Positions 17,318 through 25,966 are shown, counted from the stretch's first letter. The stretch is 52,329 bases of DNA from Rhizobium ruizarguesonis (GCF_012349115.1 NZ_PQIG01000102.1:1-52329), one strand, 5' to 3'. Notes: a model not told the origin generated them from the letters alone. Program-made: numbers and translations.

Positions 17318-18346
17318 TCACGGGTTTTCGATGTTCGGAACGGTTCCTCCCGGAATGGGAACAACCGCCTGGCAGATGTGGCGCGCAGAGGCCGTCCTAT
17401 TGCGGAAGCGGGACAGCATCAGGGAAACGGCCTCGCGCCCGAGGGCAGCGCGGTCGACACGCATGGTGGAAAGCTGCGGATTGGTCATCTGCGCGCAGGG
17501 CAGATCGTCGAAGCCGACAATCGCGAAATCCTCCGGCACACGCAGCCCGGCCTCGGTGACGGCCTCGAGGACGCCGACGGCAATGAAGTCATTCATGCAG
17601 AAGGCGGCAGTAAAACCGGCATTCTCGGCAAGTGCTGCTGCCGTGCGTTCATGCGCCTCTCGGCTGGCGCTGCCTTGAAGTGTCAAGGACACCAGACGGC
17701 CCTCGGCGCCGGGGACGGCAGCGATCGCCGCCTCGAAACCGCGCACGCGCTCGCGGATCGTGTGGCGGTGGGAGCCGCTCAGATGCAGGATGCGACGATG
17801 GCCGGCTTCGGTCAGCCGGCGGGTGGCCTCGTAGGCGCCAAAGAAATTAGCCGGCGAAACGCCGTCAAACTGCATCCTTGGATCAGTGCCGTTGACAAGA
17901 ACGGTCGGTGTCATGCTGGCCTGCAGCCAGCCGCGCAACATCTCGTTCGGATCGATACCGACGAGAAAGAGACCTTCGGCCCCAGCCGTCTGCATATAGT
18001 CGCGCACGGCATCCGGGGTGGTTCGATCCTCGCGGACCAACCGGACGTCGAAGGGCATGCCCGCTTCGGCAGCGCCGGCGCGCAGGCCGTCGACAATGGC
18101 TTCATAGAAGACGCTGAGAGTGCCGGTGACGCCGTCGCTGGCAATCAACGCCAGCCCGCCGGCAACGGCTTCGGAAGCCGGTTTGACGGGATAGCCGTGC
18201 TCGGCTGCCACCTTCAATATCTGGCGGCGGACGGTTTCGCTGATACCAGGTTCGTTGGCGAGCACGCGCGACACCGTGGAGACGGAAACGCCGGCCAATG
18301 TAGCTATATCGGCCTGACGCGGCCGTCTGATCTTTTGGTCGTTCAT
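17318..18346 (-). CDS. LacI family transcriptional regulator
   Basis: 342 aa starting at the ATG of MNDQKIRRP; a TTG two codons upstream is less likely. The N-terminal helix-turn-helix is textbook LacI (DIATLAGVSVSTVSRVLAN), followed by a periplasmic-binding-protein-like effector domain with FVGFDD- and AVxxxN-type elements (AIVGFDDLPCAQMTNPQLSTMRVD). It leads the operon with DUF2264 and the hydroxyacid dehydrogenase and faces the orphan binding-protein gene, with inverted repeats between them that are likely its operators. Confidence 0.93.
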   Translation of the reverse strand: MNDQKIRRPRQADIATLAGVSVSTVSRVLANEPGISETVRRQILKVAAEHGYPVKPASEAVAGGLALIASDGVTGTLSVFYEAIVDGLRAGAAEAGMPFDVRLVREDRTTPDAVRDYMQTAGAEGLFLVGIDPNEMLRGWLQASMTPTVLVNGTDPRMQFDGVSPANFFGAYEATRRLTEAGHRRILHLSGSHRHTIRERVRGFEAAIAAVPGAEGRLVSLTLQGSASREAHERTAAALAENAGFTAAFCMNDFIAVGVLEAVTEAGLRVPEDFAIVGFDDLPCAQMTNPQLSTMRVDRAALGREAVSLMLSRFRNRTASARHICQAVVPIPGGTVPNIENP

Positions 18347-18367
18347 AGGCAAACATTATGCAAGTAA

Positions 18368-18401
18368 TGCAAATTTGCAAGAAAATGCTTACTTCTTGCA
18401 A
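18368..18401. promoter_or_regulatory. Probable LacI-type operator cluster
   Basis: Two overlapping symmetric elements: the perfect palindrome TGCAAATTTGCA (18368-18379), and an inverted repeat TTGCAAGAA (18375-18383) with TTCTTGCAA (18393-18401) around 9 bp. They lie in the 144-bp AT-rich gap between the divergent lacI-type gene and the binding-protein gene, within 25-55 bp of the regulator start. A candidate -35 for the rightward gene (CTTGCA at 18395) overlaps the second arm. Confidence 0.6.
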
Positions 18402-18490
18402 TAAAATTTTTTTTGCGTAATCTGTTTGCCGAAGTGCCCGATAACGCCGTTGGAGGATGGCAGCGGGCAGTTGGGACAAGGAGGATCATC

Positions 18491-19777
18491 ATGCAGGTCA
18501 ATCGCCGTTCATTTCTGATGGGTTCAGCCGGTGCGGCCGCTGGTCTCGCCCTCGGCGCCGGAAGCGCCATTCCGGCCTTTGCCGAAGGCGCACAACTGCG
18601 TGCCATGTGGTGGGGGTCCAACGACCGCGCCAAGCGCACGCTCGATGTTGCCAAGCTTTATCAGTCGAAGACGCCTGGCGTCACTCTCGTCGGCGAATCG
18701 CTGTCGGGCGACGGCTACTGGACGAAGCTCGCAACACAGATGGCTGGCCGCTCGATCGCCGACATCTTCCAACTCGAGCCAGGAACGATCTCAGACTATT
18801 CGAAGCGCGGCGCCTGCCTGCCGCTCGATGAATTCGTCCCTTCCACGCTGGACGTTAAGTCCTTCGGCGCCGACATGCTGAAACTGACCACCATTGACGG
18901 CAAGCTCTATGGTGTTGGCCTCGGCCTCAACTCCTTCTCGATGTTTTTCGACACCGTCGCATTCGAAAAGGCGGGCATCCCGCTGCCGACGCCCGATCTC
19001 ACCTGGGATGAGTATGCCAAGCTCGCCGTTGAACTCGCCAAGTCTTCCGGCAAGGGCGGCGGCCCCTATGCGGCGCGCTACGCCTACGTGTTCGATGCCT
19101 GGCTGCGCCAGCGCGGCAAAAGCCTCTTTGCGAGGGAAAGCGTTGGGCTCGGCTTCACGGCCGACGATGCCAGGGAATGGTTCGACTACTGGGAGAAACT
19201 GCGTAAGGCGGGCGGCACCGTTGCTGCCGACGTGCAGACGCTCGATCAGAACACGATCGACACCAATTGCCTTGGTCTCGGCAAATCGGTGATCGGCATG
19301 GCCTATTCAAACCAGATGATCGGCTATCAGCTGATCATCAAGAACAAGCTCGGTATCACCATGCTGCCGCGCGAAAAGAAGGGCGGTCCATCCGGCCATT
19401 ATTACCGTCCGGCACTGATCTGGAGTGTGGGCGCTACGACCAAGCAGGGCGAAGCTGCTGCGAAGTTCATCAGCTTCTTTGTCAACGATCCCGAAGCCGG
19501 CAAGATTCTCGGTGTGGAACGCGGCGTGCCAATGTCGCCTACCGTGCGCGAAGCCATCCTGCCGCAGCTCAACCCGACGGAGCAGGAAACGGTCAAATAC
19601 GTGAACCTGCTCAAGGATCAGGTCGGCGAGTATCCGCCGCCGGTGCCGATGGGAGCAACCCAATTCGACCAGCGCGTGCTGCGCCCGCTTTGTGACGAAC
19701 TCGCCTTCGAACGGATTTCGCCCGCCGATGCGGCGACCCGGCTCATCGAAGAGGGTAAGGCAACGATCAAGGGATGA
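18491..19777 (+). CDS. Orphan ABC transporter sugar-binding protein, probable Tat substrate
   Basis: 428 aa from MQVNRRSFLMG, which follows ACAAGGAGGA. Twin arginines (NRRSFLMGS) and a hydrophobic segment ending AFAEG mark an exported lipid-free binding protein. It is clearly paralogous to the product of 7527-8813 (WWGS, LYQSK, YWTKLATQMAGR). No permease or ATPase gene adjoins it, and a strong terminator follows immediately, so it is a single-gene transcript. It must use permeases encoded elsewhere, possibly those at 5681-7520. Divergent LacI regulator suggests induction by a different sugar. Confidence 0.92.
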   Translation: MQVNRRSFLMGSAGAAAGLALGAGSAIPAFAEGAQLRAMWWGSNDRAKRTLDVAKLYQSKTPGVTLVGESLSGDGYWTKLATQMAGRSIADIFQLEPGTISDYSKRGACLPLDEFVPSTLDVKSFGADMLKLTTIDGKLYGVGLGLNSFSMFFDTVAFEKAGIPLPTPDLTWDEYAKLAVELAKSSGKGGGPYAARYAYVFDAWLRQRGKSLFARESVGLGFTADDAREWFDYWEKLRKAGGTVAADVQTLDQNTIDTNCLGLGKSVIGMAYSNQMIGYQLIIKNKLGITMLPREKKGGPSGHYYRPALIWSVGATTKQGEAAAKFISFFVNDPEAGKILGVERGVPMSPTVREAILPQLNPTEQETVKYVNLLKDQVGEYPPPVPMGATQFDQRVLRPLCDELAFERISPADAATRLIEEGKATIKG

Positions 19778-19794
19778 TCGGTCGCCCGACACGA

Positions 19795-19833
19795 GGAGAG
19801 GCCCGCAACACCCCGGCGGGCCTCTCCGTTTTT
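19795..19833 (+). terminator. Rho-independent terminator
   Basis: A 12-bp perfect stem, GGAGAGGCCCGC (19795-19806) with GCGGGCCTCTCC (19816-19827), and a 9-nt loop are followed by GTTTTT. It lies 17 bp after the binding-protein stop and 22 bp before the stop of the convergent gene. Confidence 0.93.
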
Positions 19834-19855
19834 CAGGCCTCTGTTTTCCGGACTA

Positions 19856-20824
19856 TCAGTTGCCCAGGTTTTCGACCACGCGCCAGTCCGGCCGGCCAAG
19901 ATCGAACGGCCATGCATGCACATCCTGGTCGTTGAAATAGACGACCTCCTGCAGATTCGGGAAGGCGCTCTGCTTCAATGTGGCAGTTTCGATCCACGGC
20001 CTGATATAGGCGTCGCCGCCTTCATAGCCGAGCTCCGCCACCCAGATCGGCTTTCCGTAGCCGGCGACGAGATCATAGCCCTGCTTCAGTGCTTCCGAGA
20101 ACGTCCGGTGCTCCTTGTAGGCAAGCTCGTCGTAGCGCTGCAGGCCGAAGACCGAGAGCCCGACGAGATCGACATAATCGTCGCCGGGATAGTAGGCCTG
20201 AAGGCCAGGCTCTCCCTTCGGCGACCACATGAGCTCTGTGCCGGGCGCCTCCTTGCGGACGATGTCCATCATCCGCTTGTAGGCCGTGATATAGTCCTGC
20301 GGGCTCCAGCCAGACCAGGAAAACCGCCCTGACTTATCCTCCATCTCCTGTCCCCAGCGGACAATCACCGGGCTTTTCAGCTCGGATATCATATGCGCGA
20401 TCGAACGCATGTTGACATCGTAATCACCACGCAGGACCTTGGCGCGGAGTTGAGCGGAGGTTAGCCGCCAGTCGACGTCCCAGGACCACGGCTCCACAGT
20501 GATCAGCAGGTTGCGGCCTCTCGCCAGCGCATAGGCATCGGCGACCCGCAAGGTTTCCAGGTCGACGTCCTCCCACGGCAGGAACAGGGCTTCGGTCGCG
20601 ACATTCGCCTGTGCGCCGAAATCGCCGTGCGGATCGTAGGCCCCGAACTTGATGCCGTCGGCATGAACGACGGGGCGCTTGTCGATGATCGCCTGCACGG
20701 CCGCCGCCGGGTTTGGGGCAATACCCGCATATTGCACTTCGCTCCGGCCCGGCAGATCCGCGACACACAACAGCAGCAACGCAATCGCGGTGGTCGAGAG
20801 GTTGTTTTTCATTAGCTTCTTCAT
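19856..20824 (-). CDS. apsE: Exported glycoside-hydrolase-like protein (GH26-like), polysaccharide operon
   Basis: 322 aa with a signal peptide (MKKLMKNN... LLLLCVADLPG). The mature part is a beta/alpha-barrel hydrolase resembling GH26: RWGQEME places Glu160 as candidate acid/base and WVAELGYEGG places Glu264 as candidate nucleophile; the tryptophan-rich TVEPWSWDVDW fits a sugar cleft. It is the last gene of the operon with uxs1, uxe and apsS, where an endoglycanase would trim or release the polymer. The symbol rests on gene order matching my recollection of Sinorhizobium uxs1-uxe-apsS-apsH1-apsE, not on a search. Confidence 0.72.
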   Translation of the reverse strand: MKKLMKNNLSTTAIALLLLCVADLPGRSEVQYAGIAPNPAAAVQAIIDKRPVVHADGIKFGAYDPHGDFGAQANVATEALFLPWEDVDLETLRVADAYALARGRNLLITVEPWSWDVDWRLTSAQLRAKVLRGDYDVNMRSIAHMISELKSPVIVRWGQEMEDKSGRFSWSGWSPQDYITAYKRMMDIVRKEAPGTELMWSPKGEPGLQAYYPGDDYVDLVGLSVFGLQRYDELAYKEHRTFSEALKQGYDLVAGYGKPIWVAELGYEGGDAYIRPWIETATLKQSAFPNLQEVVYFNDQDVHAWPFDLGRPDWRVVENLGN

Positions 20825-20828
20825 GGCT

Positions 20829-21350
20829 TCACCCTCCTTTTCGGGCTATTTCCTGGCTCAGCAGGACCTGCTTCAGTTCGCGCGCCTTCGCGCTCACCGT
20901 ATCCATGGGAACGAGCTTGCCGAACTCGTCATCCGGGAGCACCGATGCATGGCGGAAGACGTACCACTTGCCGTCCGGCTGGCGCCGCTGATAGATCGTG
21001 TTGCCGATCTTGCGGTGACCGAAACAGGTGCTGGCGCGGGCCGCACCCTCGGCATTCGTCCAGGCGGCGCGCATGCAGAGCTGGCCGAGATCGTCGACCA
21101 CCCATCTGCCTTCGGCGAAGGACGGCTTCCCCTTGTCATTGCTCCAGGCGATGAACCGCCGGCCGTCATCGAAGAAACGGCCGCCGCCGGTGTTCCAGGT
21201 CCAGGTCTTGTCGCCGTAGATACGATAGAGCTCATAGGCGCTGACCGGCGTTGGCGCTTTCGTTTTGGCGACCTCTGCGCCGTGTGCCGCCATTGGCAGG
21301 CACAGGCTGAGAGCGAGCGCCGCTCCGTATAGTCTCGATCCGATACTCAT
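20829..21350 (-). CDS. apsH1: Exported DUF995 family protein, polysaccharide operon
   Basis: 173 aa with a signal peptide cleaved near AAHGAEV. The mature protein (SAYELYRIYGDKTWTW, CFGHRK, DGKWYVFRHAS) resembles DUF995, a periplasmic family common in rhizobia; two cysteines could form a disulfide. It lies between the synthase gene and the hydrolase gene, 4 bp from the latter. Its role is unknown; position implies a periplasmic part in export or modification of the polymer. Symbol by synteny recollection only. Confidence 0.7.
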   Translation of the reverse strand: MSIGSRLYGAALALSLCLPMAAHGAEVAKTKAPTPVSAYELYRIYGDKTWTWNTGGGRFFDDGRRFIAWSNDKGKPSFAEGRWVVDDLGQLCMRAAWTNAEGAARASTCFGHRKIGNTIYQRRQPDGKWYVFRHASVLPDDEFGKLVPMDTVSAKARELKQVLLSQEIARKGG

Positions 21351-21387
21351 TACATCCTCCTACTCGACACTTGCCGGTTCCGCCGGC

Positions 21388-23256
21388 TCAAACACCTTGT
21401 TCGTCCCGTCCCGTGCTTCCGAACCCATTCCATCTGAGGCGGAACTTCACGATCCTGGTCTTGCCACCGCCGACACCGGCACCGGCCACGGCAAACTGTG
21501 ATTGGCTGAAACTGATGAACGTCTGGCCGTGGGAAAGGGCCTCGAGGCTGCGCAGACCATGGCTGCCCGCCTGCATGCCGCCGGTGATGCAAATCGCAAG
21601 CCCCATGGCTGTCGCAAGCCACAGCCCGCGTGATTGCGGCATCAGCGGTAGAGCGTTCTCGATTGCATGGCGAATGACGATCAGCACTGTCAGCGACAGA
21701 TAGATCGAAAGATTTATCGCAGCGAAAACATAAAAGCCCTGAGCGGCCGCGGCCTCACTGGCCAGTGCCACGGCGGCTGCGCACAGTCCGGCGAGCCCGA
21801 TATAGGGCGCGATGACGCGCAACGGCAAAGACCGCTGCTGCTGCCTTCCCTTCGGCGTGATGCGGAAATCGACGAAGGAGCCACAGATATAGTCGCGAAG
21901 CGCGGCGAGGCTGCCGGCAAGCGACCACGGCCAGCGCAGGAAGATAAAAGCAAGCCCTTCCCAGCCGAACAGTTTCGCATCGTGCGGCCTGAAGGTTCCC
22001 GTGGCCCGCCAGAAGAAGGCAAACAGCGTCAGCACGACCGATATCGGCACAAAATGCAGCAGGAAATCCGGATAGGTCACATTGACGAAGACTTGGCCCG
22101 TCATCAAGGCGGCAACCGGCAGCAGGAACATCACGGCCAAGAAGGCGGAGAAGAGCGGATACCACAGCTGCGAGAACACGAACTGAAATCTCAGTCTCCA
22201 GGGCAGGTGCATGATGTAACGGCGGGAATGTTGCAGCAGGATCGTGACGAGGCTGCGCGACCACTGGAATTCCTGGACGACGAGATCAGTGAAGTTCGCT
22301 GGTCCGTCGCCATGAGCGATCGCATCGACGGCATGCACGCCACGCCAGCCGCCGGCATTCATCATCAGCGTTGTCGAATGGTCTTCCGCAAGTTCTGGGC
22401 CGAGGCCACCGATCTGGCGAAGGGCTGATGTGCGAACCGCATAATGGGAACCGATGCACAGCGGCGCCCAGCCATTGTTATAACCGGTCTGCAGCGAACC
22501 GTGCAGGCTTGCCTCGGCATAGAGCCTGCCGCGCGCCGCCCAGCTTGCGCCGGCATTGGCATCGCAGATGCTGGGAGCGGAGACATAGCCGATCTCGGGA
22601 TCGGCGAAGGGGCGCAAGACTTCACGAAGGTAGGTCGGCGTCGGTACATGGTCGGCATCGAATTGGGCGACGAAATCGTAGCGCGCATAGCCGAAGTGGT
22701 CGTAGAAATAGGCGAGGTTGCCTTCCTTGCAACGCGTCCGGCGCGGCCAGGTGGTGCGATGATACTCCGCCACGCCCTTTCGGGTGGAGATCAGCACGCC
22801 GTGCGCCGCACACCAGCGCCTGGTTTCCTCCGAAGGATCCTCGTCGGCCAGCCAGACATCGAAGTCGACGCCGATCTGGTCGAGCATCGCCTGCAGCGTG
22901 GCGCGGACGACAGCAAAGGGCTCGGACGGCGCCTTGGTGACGACCATTGCCACCCGCCCTTCCGGCAGCTGTGCCGCAGGATTGACCGTCCTCGCATCCA
23001 AGAAGATCAGGATGAAATAGGCCGGCACGAGCGTGATCCAGGCAAGCACGAGGGTGATAAGCACAAAGGCGGCCCAGGAAATGATGTGGGCGGACTGGCA
23101 CCACCAGATCCAGAAATAGCCGAGTGCTGTCAGCCAGCAGAGGATGCCGAAGCCATAGGCGACGCGGTTCCAGCCGGTGAAAACAGGATCGAATGCATCC
23201 GCCGCGGCGGCCTTCGCCGTCCTGACGCTGTGACCGACTTGCAGAGCGTCGCTCAT
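21388..23256 (-). CDS. apsS: Membrane glycosyltransferase family 2, cellulose-synthase-like (polysaccharide synthase)
   Basis: 622 aa. Two membrane helices (about 32-85) precede the cytosolic GT-A domain, with four or more after it. Processive GT2 motifs are present: LADED (138-140 acidic), DAD at 200-202, AEDHS (acceptor-site Glu-Asp, 291-292) and QEFQW (328-332), the last a variant of QxxRW with Gln for Arg. C-terminal about 120 residues may include a regulatory domain. Start overlaps uxe by 4 bp. The row uxs1-uxe-apsS matches the Sinorhizobium operon for arabinose-containing polysaccharide. Product is therefore likely an arabinose- or xylose-containing polymer. Confidence 0.85.
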   Translation of the reverse strand: MSDALQVGHSVRTAKAAAADAFDPVFTGWNRVAYGFGILCWLTALGYFWIWWCQSAHIISWAAFVLITLVLAWITLVPAYFILIFLDARTVNPAAQLPEGRVAMVVTKAPSEPFAVVRATLQAMLDQIGVDFDVWLADEDPSEETRRWCAAHGVLISTRKGVAEYHRTTWPRRTRCKEGNLAYFYDHFGYARYDFVAQFDADHVPTPTYLREVLRPFADPEIGYVSAPSICDANAGASWAARGRLYAEASLHGSLQTGYNNGWAPLCIGSHYAVRTSALRQIGGLGPELAEDHSTTLMMNAGGWRGVHAVDAIAHGDGPANFTDLVVQEFQWSRSLVTILLQHSRRYIMHLPWRLRFQFVFSQLWYPLFSAFLAVMFLLPVAALMTGQVFVNVTYPDFLLHFVPISVVLTLFAFFWRATGTFRPHDAKLFGWEGLAFIFLRWPWSLAGSLAALRDYICGSFVDFRITPKGRQQQRSLPLRVIAPYIGLAGLCAAAVALASEAAAAQGFYVFAAINLSIYLSLTVLIVIRHAIENALPLMPQSRGLWLATAMGLAICITGGMQAGSHGLRSLEALSHGQTFISFSQSQFAVAGAGVGGGKTRIVKFRLRWNGFGSTGRDEQGV

Positions 23257-24236
23257 GCCGTCACCTCCAGTCCGAAGGTGGGGCCGGCGGTGCGGATGAT
23301 CGTATCGATGTCCGACAAAACTGGCGCGAAACCGAGCTCCGCCTTCGCCCTTGCGGTATTGGCAAAGAGGATCGGCGGATCGCCGACACGGCGGGCGCGA
23401 TAATTCACGGGGACTTCACGGCCGCTCGCGCGATAGATCGCCTCGAGAATCTCGCGTACCGAAGTGCCCCGGCCAGAGCCGAGATTGACGCTGAGCGAGC
23501 CGCCGCCTGCCATCAGGTGATTGACGGCGGCGAGATGCGCCTGGGCGAGATCGCTGACATGAACATAATCGCGAACACAGGTTCCATCCTCTGTCGCATA
23601 ATCGGTGCCGAAGATATCGAGCCGCTCCAGCCTGCCGGCGGCGGCAAGAAGAGCGCGAGGGATGAGATGGGTCTCGGGGTGATGGCGCTCGGCAAGCTCG
23701 CCTTCGGGATCGGCGCCGGCCGCATTGAAATAACGCAGCGCGGCAAAGCGGATACCATAGGCAGCGGCAAAATCCTCAAGCGCCATCTCGAAGATCAGCT
23801 TGGTGCGCCCATAGGGATTGACCGGGTGCTGTGGGCTTTCCTCCCGAATCGGCAGCGAGGCGGGAATGCCATAGGTGGCGCAGCTGCTCGAAAAGACGAT
23901 CCGCTCGATGTCCTGATCGAGGCAGGCCTCGAGCAGCGTCAGGCTGCCGACGACATTGTTCCGGTAGTATTTCCTGGGCATGTCGACGGATTCGCCGACA
24001 TAGGCATTGGCACCACAATGGATGACGCAATCGGGCGAAAACTCTGCCAGGGTCCGGCGCAGCGTGGCGGCGTCGGCAAGCTCTGCCCGGATGAGCGGGC
24101 CCCAGCGGACGCTGTCGGCATGTCCCGTCGAGAGATTGTCGTAGGTGACGGGGATCATGCCGGCGCGCGACAACGCTTTGCAGATATGACTGCCTATGAA
24201 ACCGGCGCCGCCGGTAACGAGAATGTAGCGGGGCAT
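23253..24236 (-). CDS. uxe: GalE-like NAD-dependent UDP-sugar 4-epimerase (probable UDP-xylose 4-epimerase)
   Basis: 327 aa from MPRYILVTGGAGFIGSH. Extended short-chain dehydrogenase features are complete: GGAGFIG nucleotide loop, SSCATYG with the catalytic Ser/Thr, and YGRTK with the Tyr-Lys pair. The length equals GalE. Placement one base after the decarboxylase stop and before the synthase supports conversion of UDP-xylose to UDP-arabinose for that synthase, as described for Sinorhizobium Uxe. Plain UDP-glucose/galactose epimerase activity is possible as well, since a bifunctional enzyme has been reported in that genus. Confidence 0.85.
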   Translation of the reverse strand: MPRYILVTGGAGFIGSHICKALSRAGMIPVTYDNLSTGHADSVRWGPLIRAELADAATLRRTLAEFSPDCVIHCGANAYVGESVDMPRKYYRNNVVGSLTLLEACLDQDIERIVFSSSCATYGIPASLPIREESPQHPVNPYGRTKLIFEMALEDFAAAYGIRFAALRYFNAAGADPEGELAERHHPETHLIPRALLAAAGRLERLDIFGTDYATEDGTCVRDYVHVSDLAQAHLAAVNHLMAGGGSLSVNLGSGRGTSVREILEAIYRASGREVPVNYRARRVGDPPILFANTARAKAELGFAPVLSDIDTIIRTAGPTFGLEVTA

Positions 24237-24237
24237 C

Positions 24238-25260
24238 TCATACGACCTCCGCCTTCTCCGTGCCGGCCAGCAGTCCGTCGAAATATTCGACGGTGCGAGC
24301 CAGGCCGGCTTCGAGCCCGATGCGAGGCTTCCAGCCAAGATCGGCCATGGCCCGGGAAATATCCGGCCGCCGCTGACGAGGGTCGTCGGTGACCGCAGGC
24401 AGGTGGACGATCCGGGACCGCGAGTTCGTCAGGTCTCGAATGATTTCCGCCAGACGTCGAACGGTCATTTCGGCTGGGTTGCCAAGGTTGATCGGACCGT
24501 TGCAGGCGCTACCGGCAGCCGAAAAACGCAGGAAACCCTCAATGAGGTCGTCGACATAGCAGAAAGAACGGGTCTGCTGACCATCGCCATAGATCGTCAG
24601 GTCGGCATTGCGCAGGGCCTGAACGATAAAATTGGAAACTACCCGCCCGTCGTCCAGGCGCATGCGCGGTCCGTAAGTATTGAAGATGCGGCCGACCTTG
24701 ATGTCGACACCGTAAGTCCTGTGGTAATCGAAGAACAGCGTTTCGGCGCTGCGCTTGCCTTCGTCGTAACAACCGCGCGGTCCGATCGGATTGACATTGC
24801 CGCAATAGGATTCATGCTGCGGGCTCTGGGTCGGGTCGCCATAGACCTCCGACGTCGACGACTGGACGACGATCGCACCGGTCTTTCGCGCGCAATCAAG
24901 GGTATTGACGGCGCCAAGCACGTTGGTGAGCAGCGTTCCCACAGGATCCCGCTGATAATCGGGCGGAGAGGCGGGGGAGGCGAAATTGAAGATGAGCGAC
25001 GCATCGATATCGAAGGGCTGCCTAACATCGTGCTCGACGATGCGGAAGCGGGTGTTCGAAGCAAGATGAGCGACATTCGCACGGCGGCCGGTCGAAAAAT
25101 TATCGAGGCATGTGACGCTGTGGCCGCGCTGCAGGAGCCTTTCGCAGAGATGTGAACCGAGGAAGCCGCCCCCGCCATTCACAAGAACGGTGCGTCGCCC
25201 TTGGAGCACCGGTATGCCTGACACTTTAGAATAGCCTTCGTTGGGAACGAAACTACGCAT
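24238..25260 (-). CDS. uxs1: NAD-dependent UDP-glucuronate decarboxylase (UDP-xylose synthase)
   Basis: 340 aa. The nucleotide loop GGGGFLGSH, the hallmark DNFSTGRRANV, FNFASPASPPDY, SSTSEVYGDP and the Tyr/Lys pair in YDEGKRSAE are typical of UDP-xylose synthase (UXS) proteins; RIFNTYGPRMRLDDGRVVSNF completes the pattern. It converts UDP-glucuronate to UDP-xylose. First gene of the leftward operon; the ATG follows GGGAAGGAG. Upstream lies the AT-rich region with an operator-like palindrome. Confidence 0.9.
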   Translation of the reverse strand: MRSFVPNEGYSKVSGIPVLQGRRTVLVNGGGGFLGSHLCERLLQRGHSVTCLDNFSTGRRANVAHLASNTRFRIVEHDVRQPFDIDASLIFNFASPASPPDYQRDPVGTLLTNVLGAVNTLDCARKTGAIVVQSSTSEVYGDPTQSPQHESYCGNVNPIGPRGCYDEGKRSAETLFFDYHRTYGVDIKVGRIFNTYGPRMRLDDGRVVSNFIVQALRNADLTIYGDGQQTRSFCYVDDLIEGFLRFSAAGSACNGPINLGNPAEMTVRRLAEIIRDLTNSRSRIVHLPAVTDDPRQRRPDISRAMADLGWKPRIGLEAGLARTVEYFDGLLAGTEKAEVV

Positions 25261-25361
25261 TACAAACTCCTTCCCAGGTATTTAGTCTTTTGTTTTATTT
25301 ATGCACTGCTTGCCTCCGTTACCCGCTCTGGATATTCATAAAACTGAGCGTCCACACATGA

Positions 25362-25377
25362 ATAACTTTGTAGTTAC
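25362..25377. promoter_or_regulatory. Operator-like palindrome matching the TetR sites
   Basis: ATAACTTTGTAGTTAC has the same 6-4-6 layout as 8876-8891 and 9742-9757: arms ATAACT and AGTTAC around TTGT. It lies 101 bp before the uxs1 start codon. Either the TetR protein at 9011 acts here too, or a relative with the same recognition site does. Confidence 0.5.
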
Positions 25378-25470
25378 TCTCCGGATACCGAATTACTATT
25401 AAAATAATACAACGAATGTTAGCAAGGTCAACTTGAAAAATTCCCGCCATCCAAAATAATTACGCAAGTA

Positions 25471-25482
25471 TACTTTAAAGTA
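25471..25482. promoter_or_regulatory. Perfect 12-bp palindrome
   Basis: TACTTTAAAGTA lies between uxs1 and the rightward gene at 25646, 211 bp from uxs1. The symmetry suggests a dimeric regulator, but no second copy was found in this window. Confidence 0.35.
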
Positions 25483-25645
25483 ACAAATGATTAATCACTT
25501 TCAACGCTTTACGACCAATACGCCTCATCCGCCTCTCAAGCTTCACTCAATGCAGCTAATATACGAGGGAAGTCGGGAGATCGGCGGAGCTCAACGGCAC
25601 GGCCGGTCTTGCATCCGGAAGCGCCATATGCGAGGGGTTTGGGCT

Positions 25646-25966
25646 ATGTTGAAAAAACAAGATGCAGCGCAGCTGAAAGGCTGGTGTCTTCGCTTGGCGA
25701 TGTTCGTCGGGGGAACGACGCTTGTGGCGATCGGACCAACGGCCTGCGCGGTTGTTGAGGACGATATCGCGGTCGTCGCGAAAAAGAATATCGTCATGGT
25801 CGAGGCGCCGCGCGTCTCGAAGGCCTACGCCTATCCGGAAAATCACGCCGAGCGCCCGGCCGGGGTAACGGCCCGCGCTGTCGCCTATCACGGCTCAGCG
25901 CCTTATATCTGCTCTCCAAGCGGCTTCGGACAGAAGTCGCGCTGCTTTGCGCGTCCTTCTATCTGA
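25646..25966 (+). CDS. Small exported protein with C-terminal cysteine pair
   Basis: 106 aa from MLKKQDAAQ. A hydrophobic segment (about 15-34, ending ACAVVE) looks like a signal peptide or membrane anchor. The tail YICSPSGFGQKSRCFARPSI has two cysteines 11 residues apart that could make a small disulfide loop. Longer in-frame starts upstream lie in AT-rich non-coding sequence. I do not recognise a named family. Its position between the polysaccharide operon and a LuxR regulator hints at a matrix-related role, possibly the equivalent of apsH2. Confidence 0.7.
   Translation: MLKKQDAAQLKGWCLRLAMFVGGTTLVAIGPTACAVVEDDIAVVAKKNIVMVEAPRVSKAYAYPENHAERPAGVTARAVAYHGSAPYICSPSGFGQKSRCFARPSI

Larger units (their letters stand above)
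25261..25645. promoter_or_regulatory. AT-rich divergent regulatory region
   Basis: 385 bp without a convincing gene, much richer in A+T than the flanking genes. It serves the leftward uxs1 operon and the rightward small exported-protein gene. It contains the operator-like palindrome at 25362-25377 and a 12-bp perfect palindrome at 25471-25482. No clear sigma70 pair stands out. Confidence 0.7.

Noticed and set aside
16427..18367. 646-codon plus-strand frame over DUF2264 and LacI genes
   Set aside because: Antisense shadow; the minus strand has the LacI helix-turn-helix and DUF2264 signatures.
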